DNA from: Pseudomonadota bacterium
Lineage (GTDB): Bacteria > Campylobacterota > Campylobacteria > Campylobacterales > Sulfurospirillaceae
Length of the DNA: 64,000 nucleotides
NCBI GenBank assembly: GCA_017860615.1
Contig: JAGDMU010000004.1
Location: 1-64,000 of the forward strand
Direction: 5' to 3'
Shown: piece by piece, positions 56,376 to 62,638 of the stretch
Layout: the number at the start of each line of letters is the position of its first letter
Numbering within the stretch: the first letter of the stretch is position 1
Made by a program: the position numbers and the translations under genes
The notes under the pieces: model-generated
Seen by the model: only the letters and a program-made list of their open reading frames with translations
Told to the model about the DNA's origin: nothing
The model's database searches: none

Positions 56376-56678
56376 TTACGCTTCTTTCGCCGCTAACTCA
56401 GCTTTGGCATCTTCAAAACGCTCTTTCATCTCTTCAATGCCTGCTTGAAACATCTCTGTCCCTTTCGCAATGGTTTTAAAAAGATTTTTTTGCGCTTTTT
56501 CATTGGTAAGCAAATACGCTCCAACCGCACCGATGAGTGCTCCAACGACAAATTGTTTGGTATTGAACGCGCCAAAAAGATGCTCAGGGTTCGCCATCAT
56601 ACCACCCTCATTTTTTGCCTCATTCGCAGGCTCTCCACCAATGTAAGGGTTTTTATCCAATGAATTTAATAGTTCCAT
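56376..56678 (-). CDS. Single-span glycine-rich membrane protein (YtxH-like)
   Basis: 100 aa. One membrane segment (QFVVGALIGAVGAYLL, about residues 41-56) is followed by an amphipathic, charged helix (NLFKTIAKGTEMFQAGIEEM then KERFEDAKAELAA). The GALIGAVGA segment is nearly the same as those in the ferritin-like protein (57249-57920) and the DUF5132-like protein. The stop overlaps nothing; the next gene (P1B ATPase) starts 6 bp later. Confidence 0.7.
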   Translation of the reverse strand: MELLNSLDKNPYIGGEPANEAKNEGGMMANPEHLFGAFNTKQFVVGALIGAVGAYLLTNEKAQKNLFKTIAKGTEMFQAGIEEMKERFEDAKAELAAKEA

Positions 56679-57016
56679 TATTTCGCTTCCTCTTCTGTCT
56701 CTTTTGCATACGTTTTAGAATAAAGTTTTTCAACACCATAAATTCCTGCAACCCCTACCGTAAGTGAGCCCAAAACGCCAAGCCAACTGCTACGACCAAG
56801 CGCATTTGCCGCAGCAATAGCACTTCCTGTAGCGATGCCACCTTGAACGGAGAGCTTGAGGCTTTGCTTAATCGCCTCTTCCTTGCCTAACTCACCTTGC
56901 TTGTACTTTGTATACGCAAGAGCCGTTGCGACCATACCAGCAGCCAATGCACCACTGACAATGTTACCCGTTACACTGCGGGGTGTGCCTGTATTGATTG
57001 TAATGTTAGGCGTCAT
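56678..57016 (-). CDS. Glycine-zipper membrane protein of the iron-storage locus
   Basis: 112 aa. Gly/Ala-rich hydrophobic segments (IVSGALAAGMVATALAYTKY, IATGSAIAAANAL, WLGVLGSLTVGVAGIYGVEKL) suggest two or three membrane helices packing through glycine zippers. No catalytic motif. One-base overlap with the 100-aa gene and a 4-bp overlap with the 69-aa gene argue for a jointly made membrane assembly. Confidence 0.65.
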   Translation of the reverse strand: MTPNITINTGTPRSVTGNIVSGALAAGMVATALAYTKYKQGELGKEEAIKQSLKLSVQGGIATGSAIAAANALGRSSWLGVLGSLTVGVAGIYGVEKLYSKTYAKETEEEAK

Positions 57017-57222
57017 TGCATTTCCTCTTTTTTAACTTTTGTACTGGTACTTTTTTTGGATTTCATACACTCGATGGTTCCATCAAGGCTTTTTTTAACC
57101 TCACCCGCAACCTCTTTTGCTTTGCAAACGCCTTGTTCAAGCCCTTCTTTAAGCTCTTTTTTCTTACTAAAAGCAATCACAGTCGCTGCACCTGCAAGTG
57201 CGCCTACGATAAATGGTAACAT
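57013..57222 (-). CDS. DUF5132-like small membrane protein
   Basis: 69 aa with a strong ribosome-binding site (AAGGAG). An N-terminal membrane helix (LPFIVGALAGAATVIAF) is followed by a lysine-rich amphipathic tail with two cysteines. Its FIVGALAG segment is shared with two neighbours. Gene context is the only guide to function. Confidence 0.65.
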   Translation of the reverse strand: MLPFIVGALAGAATVIAFSKKKELKEGLEQGVCKAKEVAGEVKKSLDGTIECMKSKKSTSTKVKKEEMQ

Positions 57223-57248
57223 GGTTTTCTCCTTGGATTTATAGAAGC

Positions 57249-57920
57249 TTACGCTTCTTCTTGTTCGTCTTTTTTTTCTTCTGGCTGAATCATTCCGCCC
57301 AATACACTTGCTCCTACAACGCCTATAAGGGCGCCTGCAATAAATGAAAAATTGGAGCTTAAGAGTTTGGTGATCTCTTCTTGGCTGACCTCACCTTTGG
57401 CAATTTTTTGTGCCATCTGGCTAAACTCGCTCCACTGTCCCATCATGCCTTCAAGTGCTGCCATAGGGTTAGCCATAGCCTCATTATGAGAAGGTGTAGT
57501 ATACGAAATCACGCATTTTCTAAAAGCTGGGAGATGATTATTATACGAAGCGGCTTGAAGTCTGTAAAAGAGATCTTGTACCTCTGGATATTCGCTGACC
57601 GATAAAAGAAGTTCATTGTAGAGTTGAATGTTTTGAATCTCCGCCGCCACACCTAGTTCACAGCACTCTTGAAGTGTTTTAGGAAGATTTATGCTCTCTG
57701 GCTCATTGCGGACAAGCGTGATTTCACGTGCTGTAGCGACTGCCATAAGGGCATTTTGATGGGTTTGTTCTGCTTGAATGATGTTTACAAAAGGAAAAAC
57801 TGCGCCAAATTTTTCAACAACCGCACTGTAGGTTGCGTACGCTTTGACTTCATCATCAAAAGCGCGCTGTAATGCCGCTTCGAGACTAAGAGTTTCGGTA
57901 ACGTTTTGAGTCGTTTTCAT
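57249..57920 (-). CDS. Ferritin-like protein with C-terminal membrane anchor
   Basis: 223 aa. Residues about 10-155 show the four-helix ferritin-like pattern with metal-ligand spacings: DDEVKAYATYSAVVEKF, IIQAEQTHQNAL (ExxH), VAAEIQNIQLYNELL and YNNHLPAFRKC, close to the DUF2202 family. A hydrophobic helix (FSFIAGALIGVVGASVLGGMI) near the C-terminus anchors it in a membrane. Iron oxidation or nucleation at the surface of a membrane compartment would fit. It follows the HMA-2 gene by one base. Confidence 0.75.
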   Translation of the reverse strand: MKTTQNVTETLSLEAALQRAFDDEVKAYATYSAVVEKFGAVFPFVNIIQAEQTHQNALMAVATAREITLVRNEPESINLPKTLQECCELGVAAEIQNIQLYNELLLSVSEYPEVQDLFYRLQAASYNNHLPAFRKCVISYTTPSHNEAMANPMAALEGMMGQWSEFSQMAQKIAKGEVSQEEITKLLSSNFSFIAGALIGVVGASVLGGMIQPEEKKDEQEEA

Positions 57921-57921
57921 C

Positions 57922-58239
57922 TCAGACGATCTCCTTTACAAGTGTGTCGATGATGGCAATAATTTCATCCAGTTCTTTGCCTTTGACTAAATTTTCCCAT
58001 AAATGGTCTGGGAAAACATGGTGGTCATATTCAACGGTTACAGAGCCAATGATTTTATTGATTTTAATAGACTTAATGCCATTAATGCGAGCAGGCAATG
58101 CTTCGATATCTTCGATACCCACATGGTGCTTATGTTCTTTAATTTTAGGACTCACACGCAAACGAATGCGTCCTTTGATATGATGAACAATGGAAAAATA
58201 CGCTCCAAGTTCAATGAGTTTTTCTGCCGTAACGTTCAT
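57922..58239 (-). CDS. HMA-2-like domain protein
   Basis: 105 aa, a single ferredoxin-like fold without CxxC (VHHIKGRIRLRVSPKI, INGIKSIKINKIIGSVTVEYD). HIKGRIRLR matches the HMA-2 start (h.pGRlRlr), and the same fold is at the N-terminus of the P1B ATPase. It is separated from the Fur-family gene by 59 bp. It may be a chaperone or docking partner for the pump. Confidence 0.7.
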   Translation of the reverse strand: MNVTAEKLIELGAYFSIVHHIKGRIRLRVSPKIKEHKHHVGIEDIEALPARINGIKSIKINKIIGSVTVEYDHHVFPDHLWENLVKGKELDEIIAIIDTLVKEIV

Positions 58240-58298
58240 TTTTATCCTTTGATATATTGAATTCTAAGTGGATAGAATAAGGATTGGCTTAATATTTT

Positions 58299-58817
58299 TT
58301 AAGAATTATTATCAGTTTTAAATATTGATAGTTCTTCTTGATACTGACACTGTTCACAAACGCCATACAATGTCAAAGTATGATGTGTTCCTTTAAAATG
58401 ATGTGCATCTAAGATCTCATCTTGTATCGCTTCAATGGTAGGATGAAAAAAACGGCTAATGCTCCCGCACTTAAGGCAGACCAAATGGTCGTGATGGACT
58501 GCTCGTTTGAGTTTGTATTTTTTCATCTTGTTTGGGTAATTTATAACGGTACTCACAATGTCCAAGCTTTCAAAAAACGTCAAGATTTTATAGATGCTTG
58601 CCAGTGAAATTTTGAGGTGACTCTCGTCGTACAGTTTCGCTTGTATCTGCTCTGCGCTCAGATAGGTGTCGCAAAGGAACAACGCACGAAGCAAGGATTC
58701 ACGTTTGCTAGAGTAACGAATCCCTGCTTTGTGCATTAAGCGTTGGAAGTGGCTGTAAAAATGTTCAAAGGAAGAAGAGCAAAAATCCTTTTGCTCTTCT
58801 AACGGCATGTTAGACAA
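58299..58817 (-). CDS. Fur-family transcriptional regulator
   Basis: 172 aa. A winged helix (about 25-95) and dimerisation/metal domain with the HHDH motif (AVHHDHLVC) and the two structural zinc pairs CLKCG and CEQCQ. The length (about 30 residues more than typical Fur) comes from an N-terminal extension. Whether it responds to iron (Fur), peroxide (PerR) or zinc cannot be read. The gene lies inside the iron-storage operon, 9 bp after the barrel protein gene, which fits local autoregulation through the palindrome at 60013-60055. Confidence 0.85.
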   Translation of the reverse strand: MSNMPLEEQKDFCSSSFEHFYSHFQRLMHKAGIRYSSKRESLLRALFLCDTYLSAEQIQAKLYDESHLKISLASIYKILTFFESLDIVSTVINYPNKMKKYKLKRAVHHDHLVCLKCGSISRFFHPTIEAIQDEILDAHHFKGTHHTLTLYGVCEQCQYQEELSIFKTDNNS

Positions 58818-58826
58818 CGGTTTTCC

Positions 58827-59954
58827 TTAGAACTTATACGCAACGTGTGCTTTAATGGCGTTGTAGCTGTCATCTTTGACATCATTGTCAACATTGACGT
58901 ACATTAAAGAGGTTTCAAGATTTTTCATAAACTCATAACCCACAGAGAAGTTAAACTCTTTCTCTTTCAGCTTATCACCTGATGTACTATCTAAATATTT
59001 TGTCTGACCGTAAATAGTCGCTAACGTAACACCTTCGATCTCATACGCTGCACTGATGTAAGGCGTTTTAGCATCTGCATCCATCGCATGATTGCCCTCT
59101 TCAAATGGCAACTGATCACCAAAGGTTCCAAGCCCTGCCATGCCGTCTTTATCAACCTTGATGTAACCCAATGCCAGTTGTGCACCTAAAAGTTCCACGC
59201 CTTGTTCCACTTGTGTGAATGCGCCATCTTTGGTACCTCCAACATCACTGTTAATCGTGACATAATGCGCCATCGTGCTTGTTTTGATCTCTTCACTCAA
59301 CTCTAAATTAAGCGTTGCTTTAAGACCATAGGCACTTAACAGATTATCACCATAGTAAAGGTACGGGTTAAGCTCTAGTGCTTCGATTGGCGTGTATTTA
59401 GCATCTAACATATAGATACCTTTGCTGCCATTGAGCTTGGTAAACTCCTCAGAAATTTCATCAATGTCTATAACGGCATATTTACGTGCCCATGCCATGC
59501 TGATGACAAGGTTTTCTACCGCACTGATTTCTGCGCTCACACCATCTATGTAGTCCGTTAGCCAATTAAAATCGACTTCTTGGCGACCTAAAACCGCTTT
59601 CCCCATACCTTCATGTTCGATTTTCACATAGGCTTGAGAAAGCACGCTTTGATCGGCGATAGCACTTTTATAGTCATCATCATTTTTTTCACTGGTTTTA
59701 ACACTACCCCAGCCCGAAATACCTACACTAACGCCATGCAATGGTGCTGTTTCAAATCCAACATTTAAATAACCATTTGAAAAACCACTGTTTGGCGTGT
59801 CGCCTTTAGCATTTACATGCTGTCCAAACCAACCTACAGTACTTGATAGTTCACCTTGTGTGAAAACTTCCTCTAAATTTGTCGCCTCTGCTGCAAACCC
59901 AATAGAACTGCCCAAAACCATTGCCGCAAGAACACGCGAATAGACCAATTTCAT
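58827..59954 (-). CDS. Outer-membrane beta-barrel protein (porin-like)
   Basis: 375 aa. Signal peptide of about 21 residues (AMVLGSSIGFAAEA). The mature protein shows repeated amphipathic strands with glycine turns and ends in AHVAYKF, the terminal aromatic of an OMP barrel. It resembles the epsilonproteobacterial OprD-like/Opr porins. First gene of the leftward locus with the Fur-family and P1B genes and directly behind Fur boxes, so it is probably an iron-repressed channel. Confidence 0.8.
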   Translation of the reverse strand: MKLVYSRVLAAMVLGSSIGFAAEATNLEEVFTQGELSSTVGWFGQHVNAKGDTPNSGFSNGYLNVGFETAPLHGVSVGISGWGSVKTSEKNDDDYKSAIADQSVLSQAYVKIEHEGMGKAVLGRQEVDFNWLTDYIDGVSAEISAVENLVISMAWARKYAVIDIDEISEEFTKLNGSKGIYMLDAKYTPIEALELNPYLYYGDNLLSAYGLKATLNLELSEEIKTSTMAHYVTINSDVGGTKDGAFTQVEQGVELLGAQLALGYIKVDKDGMAGLGTFGDQLPFEEGNHAMDADAKTPYISAAYEIEGVTLATIYGQTKYLDSTSGDKLKEKEFNFSVGYEFMKNLETSLMYVNVDNDVKDDSYNAIKAHVAYKF

Positions 59955-59977
59955 CCATTATCTCCTTTTTAATTATT

Positions 59978-59990
59978 GATAATTGTTATC
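59978..59990. promoter_or_regulatory. Fur-like half of the promoter region of the iron-storage locus
   Basis: GATAATTGTTATC is a perfect 5-bp-arm palindrome around a 3-base centre (GATAA/TTATC) within TTGATAATTGTTATCGA, 23 bp upstream of the barrel-protein start. Confidence 0.55.
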
Positions 59991-60012
59991 GAATATTAAG
60001 ATAATGGAGCTT

Positions 60013-60055
60013 AATCTTTAATAACATGATAGTTATTATCATCTTATTAAAGATT
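60013..60055. promoter_or_regulatory. 43-bp palindrome centred on a Fur box
   Basis: The arms AATCTTTAATAA (60013-60024) and TTATTAAAGATT (60044-60055) pair perfectly. The centre contains TGATAGTTATTATCA (60027-60041), a 13 of 14 match to TGATAATnATTATCA. Both palindromes share the same axis (60034), with only two mispairs over 43 bp. It lies 59 bp upstream of the barrel-protein start and is the likely main operator of the locus. Confidence 0.75.
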
Positions 60056-60101
60056 GGTTTTGTTTTGCGTTGATTGTTTCCTCTTTAGGACATCATGAAA
60101 C

Positions 60102-60115
60102 TTTTACATGTAAAA
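60102..60115. promoter_or_regulatory. TTTTACATGTAAAA palindrome (first of two)
   Basis: A perfect 14-bp palindrome. A second copy with core TTTACATGTAAA is at 60174-60185, centred 71 bp away. The pair looks like binding sites for an unidentified regulator or for DNA looping. Confidence 0.5.
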
Positions 60116-60173
60116 CGCTTGTGAACGCTACGTCAGAAATTTTGCAGAAAAGAAAACTACACTTGCAGAATGT

Positions 60174-60185
60174 TTTACATGTAAA
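60174..60185. promoter_or_regulatory. TTTACATGTAAA palindrome (second of two)
   Basis: The core of the 60102-60115 palindrome recurs here, flanked by GT...AC. Their centres are 71 bp apart, about seven helical turns, which places both on the same face of the DNA. Confidence 0.5.
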
Positions 60186-60233
60186 CTATGATGGTTAAAA
60201 GTTTAGCCCAGCCCCTATTTTTTGAAGTATAAA

Positions 60234-60263
60234 GGTTAAAAACTCCTTTAGAAGTTTTTAACC
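60234..60263. terminator. Hairpin
   Basis: A perfect 10-bp stem (GGTTAAAAAC and GTTTTTAACC, 10-base loop) lies 66 bp beyond the cytochrome gene. No uridine tract is evident, so it may be a terminator or part of the regulatory region. Confidence 0.4.
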
Positions 60264-60299
60264 TAACTTGAATGTAAATTTATATTTGCAAAAGAGATA

Positions 60300-60323
60300 A
60301 ATCCGCCCTAAGCAAGGCGGATT
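60300..60323 (-). terminator. Terminator of the porin-flavoprotein-cytochrome operon
   Basis: A GC-rich 8-bp stem (AATCCGCC and GGCGGATT, 8-base loop) begins 5 bp after the cytochrome stop and is followed on the minus strand by TATCTCTTTT. Confidence 0.65.
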
Positions 60324-60328
60324 AGAGA

Positions 60329-60856
60329 TTATTTTTGATCTGGCAAATGCATCTTCCAGCTACTATTTACTTTCCAGTCTATCGGGTGGCAAGACATGCA
60401 AGTGTTTAACTTTTGCGGATGATGCACGGCATGACATGACTGACATTCTAGCATTTCATTGTCTTTATTATGATGGCTTTCGTGTGGATTAGACTTATCA
60501 TAGCGTAAGGTCTTTTTCCTGATCTCATCTACCTTATGACAGCCTATGCACTGCTCGTTTTTAAAGCCTCTTTGTTCTGTTGGCATCTTAAAGTCGCCAG
60601 TTGCATACATCTTAAGCTCATTTAGTTGCTCTCCTATAGTTGGAACGTGACAACCATGGCATGTTACATTTGCGTCATTATGCTTTTTGGCAAGCATATC
60701 TCCCTTTATATAAGAGTCGTACTCTGGCTGCATGTTGTGGCACATGATACAAAATCCAGCTTTGTGACTAGCTTTTTCTACCTGATGAAACGCTAGAAAA
60801 CCCACGATAGCAGCTACTACTAGCCCTATTAATATATATATTCTTCTCTCACTCAT
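60329..60856 (-). CDS. NapC/NirT-like membrane multihaem cytochrome c
   Basis: 175 aa from MSERRIYIL, whose ATG overlaps the flavoprotein TGA (ATGA); an upstream frame start was rejected. An N-terminal membrane anchor (YILIGLVVAAIVGFLAF) precedes five CxxCH haem sites (CIMCH, CHGCH, CIGCH, CQSCH, CMSCH). NapC-type quinol dehydrogenases usually carry four haems and a methionine or other axial partner; the fifth site makes this one atypical or NrfH/TorC-like. It should pass quinol electrons to the periplasmic flavoprotein encoded just before it. Confidence 0.88.
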   Translation of the reverse strand: MSERRIYILIGLVVAAIVGFLAFHQVEKASHKAGFCIMCHNMQPEYDSYIKGDMLAKKHNDANVTCHGCHVPTIGEQLNELKMYATGDFKMPTEQRGFKNEQCIGCHKVDEIRKKTLRYDKSNPHESHHNKDNEMLECQSCHAVHHPQKLNTCMSCHPIDWKVNSSWKMHLPDQK

Positions 60857-62616
60857 GCTCTTCTTCCTTTTGCGTTTGCCGCAGCCTGATAGCCTGCTAA
60901 GCGTCCGTAGCATAGGCATGTTGCATGGCTAGTACCAGCTAAAACTACTGGATAATCCCCCAAAAAGCGTCCACCCATAACATTGCCGCAGGCATAAAGT
61001 CCTGAAATTTCGCTATAGTCAGTATCTAGTACATTTGCGGTATTTGGTTCAACAGTAAAACCACCCATGACAACTAGGCTTGCACCCACACCCATCTTGC
61101 CAGCATAAAACGGCGCGTGGCGGACTGGGAACATTCTCTTGGCAGTCTTGCCAAAGTCATCATCATGACCCTTGTCGCATAGCTCGTTGTAGCGTTTTAT
61201 AGTCGCTAAAAACTGCATTTGTGCCTTTTTGTTATCAGGATAGAGCATATTAGCAAGCTCTTCTATGCTGTTTGCTTTTAAGACATCAGGCATCTCTTCA
61301 AGATCTTTTACCGATATATACGATGTTTTGCCTATTGCCCACTGGCAGTCAGGTGGAAGTTTTGGATTCTTCTCTGGTGCTACACAGTGATTTACACTAC
61401 CGTGCGATACGCCCATAAACTCAACTTGCTCTGGAAATTTAGCGTCAAACACCTGCCAGCCAAAGCCTCCTGGCTGACGAGAGATTGGCTGGGTAATTTG
61501 CTGTCCGCTTATATCTTCATTTGTAAAGCGTTCTCCCTTTGCATTCGTAAGCAAAAACGCATCAACACCAAGTGGTCCGCCAAGAGTGTGAGCAACTGGT
61601 GCGTGCGGTCCGTCTTCTAGCTTTGCACCTATCCATGAGCCTAGCTTGTGTCCGTCTCCTGTGTTTGTTGGCTTGTTTTTGTAATCTACGTTTGGAAATG
61701 GACAGAAGAAATTTGCCACATGCGGCACAAACGTTTTTACCATCTCAGGGTCATTCATATAATCGCCTGTGGCTAAAATTACCGATTTAGCATTTATCTT
61801 GATATATGAGCCATCAGCCATATCTTGTGCGATTACTCCTTGCATTTTGCCAGTGGTTTTATCACGAAGCAGTTTTTGTGCGCGAGTTTTAAAGATATAC
61901 TTTGTGCCTTGCTCTATAGACTTTTTATAAACTAGCTCCATCATTGGCTCTTGACTAGGCAAAAATGTCATAACGGTTGGATACGTTGGACTATTTTCTT
62001 TGCTTCGATCGTATGCAGCTGGGAGTGGATAGTGCATGAGCATCAAATTTATCTTATTTCTATCAATCTGCGTATCAGTCTCAACCATAAAATTCACCGC
62101 TGGTGCAAGGTCTATCATCCAGTCAAAGTCCTCGCCGCTGTGATCCGCCCAATAGTTCCATACACGTTGATCGGCGCGGTATCCCATCTGTTTTAAATGC
62201 TCGTTTATGGCTTCATGCTTATCATATGTTATACCAAACTGTCTTTGAAATTTATTTCCAAGAGTGCCGTACTGACCGCTTCTAACCTGAAATCGACCAG
62301 CTTTTTCTATCACGATGACTCTTGCACCTTTTTCACTAGCAGCGCGCGCAGCATGGAGCCCAGAGGCGCCAGCACCGATGATAAGCACATCAGTATCAAG
62401 TGTCTCTTTGATCTCTTTTTCTGAAATTTGTGGCTCAGTACCGAGCCACTTTGGCACCTCAGGTCCTTTTGAGACCTCCTTTTTTGGAGGGATAAGGTGG
62501 TTGTTTGGGTTTTCACAGCCTGTTAGCAGTGCCGATCCGGCTGCAACCGAACCAAGTGTGAGCACACCACTACGCTTTAAAAATGTGCGGCGTGATAATT
62601 CATTTTCTTCTATCAT
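60853..62616 (-). CDS. Tat-exported fumarate-reductase-type flavoprotein
   Basis: 587 aa. A twin-arginine signal (SRRTFLKRSG) leads to a possible lipobox (ALLTGC), so it may be a Tat lipoprotein. The Rossmann FAD site is DVLIIGAGASGLHAARAASE (about residues 79-98), and the domains follow the FAD_binding_2/FccA-type plan with ATGDYMND in the middle and a C-terminal MGGFTVEPNTANVLDTDY loop that closes the FAD site. The family reduces C=C or similar acceptors (fumarate, methacrylate, urocanate); the substrate here is not known. A good ribosome-binding site (AAGGAG) precedes it. Confidence 0.88.
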   Translation of the reverse strand: MIEENELSRRTFLKRSGVLTLGSVAAGSALLTGCENPNNHLIPPKKEVSKGPEVPKWLGTEPQISEKEIKETLDTDVLIIGAGASGLHAARAASEKGARVIVIEKAGRFQVRSGQYGTLGNKFQRQFGITYDKHEAINEHLKQMGYRADQRVWNYWADHSGEDFDWMIDLAPAVNFMVETDTQIDRNKINLMLMHYPLPAAYDRSKENSPTYPTVMTFLPSQEPMMELVYKKSIEQGTKYIFKTRAQKLLRDKTTGKMQGVIAQDMADGSYIKINAKSVILATGDYMNDPEMVKTFVPHVANFFCPFPNVDYKNKPTNTGDGHKLGSWIGAKLEDGPHAPVAHTLGGPLGVDAFLLTNAKGERFTNEDISGQQITQPISRQPGGFGWQVFDAKFPEQVEFMGVSHGSVNHCVAPEKNPKLPPDCQWAIGKTSYISVKDLEEMPDVLKANSIEELANMLYPDNKKAQMQFLATIKRYNELCDKGHDDDFGKTAKRMFPVRHAPFYAGKMGVGASLVVMGGFTVEPNTANVLDTDYSEISGLYACGNVMGGRFLGDYPVVLAGTSHATCLCYGRLAGYQAAANAKGRRA

Positions 62617-62638
62617 TTTATACTCCTTTCTTAAAATT

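Larger units (their letters stand above)
59955..60328. other. 374-bp regulatory intergenic region
   Basis: No gene is seen. The region holds Fur-like boxes (59978-59990, and the palindrome at 60013-60055), two TTTACATGTAAA palindromes (60102-60115 and 60174-60185) and two hairpins (60234-60263 and 60300-60323) that probably terminate the upstream operon. Confidence 0.7.
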
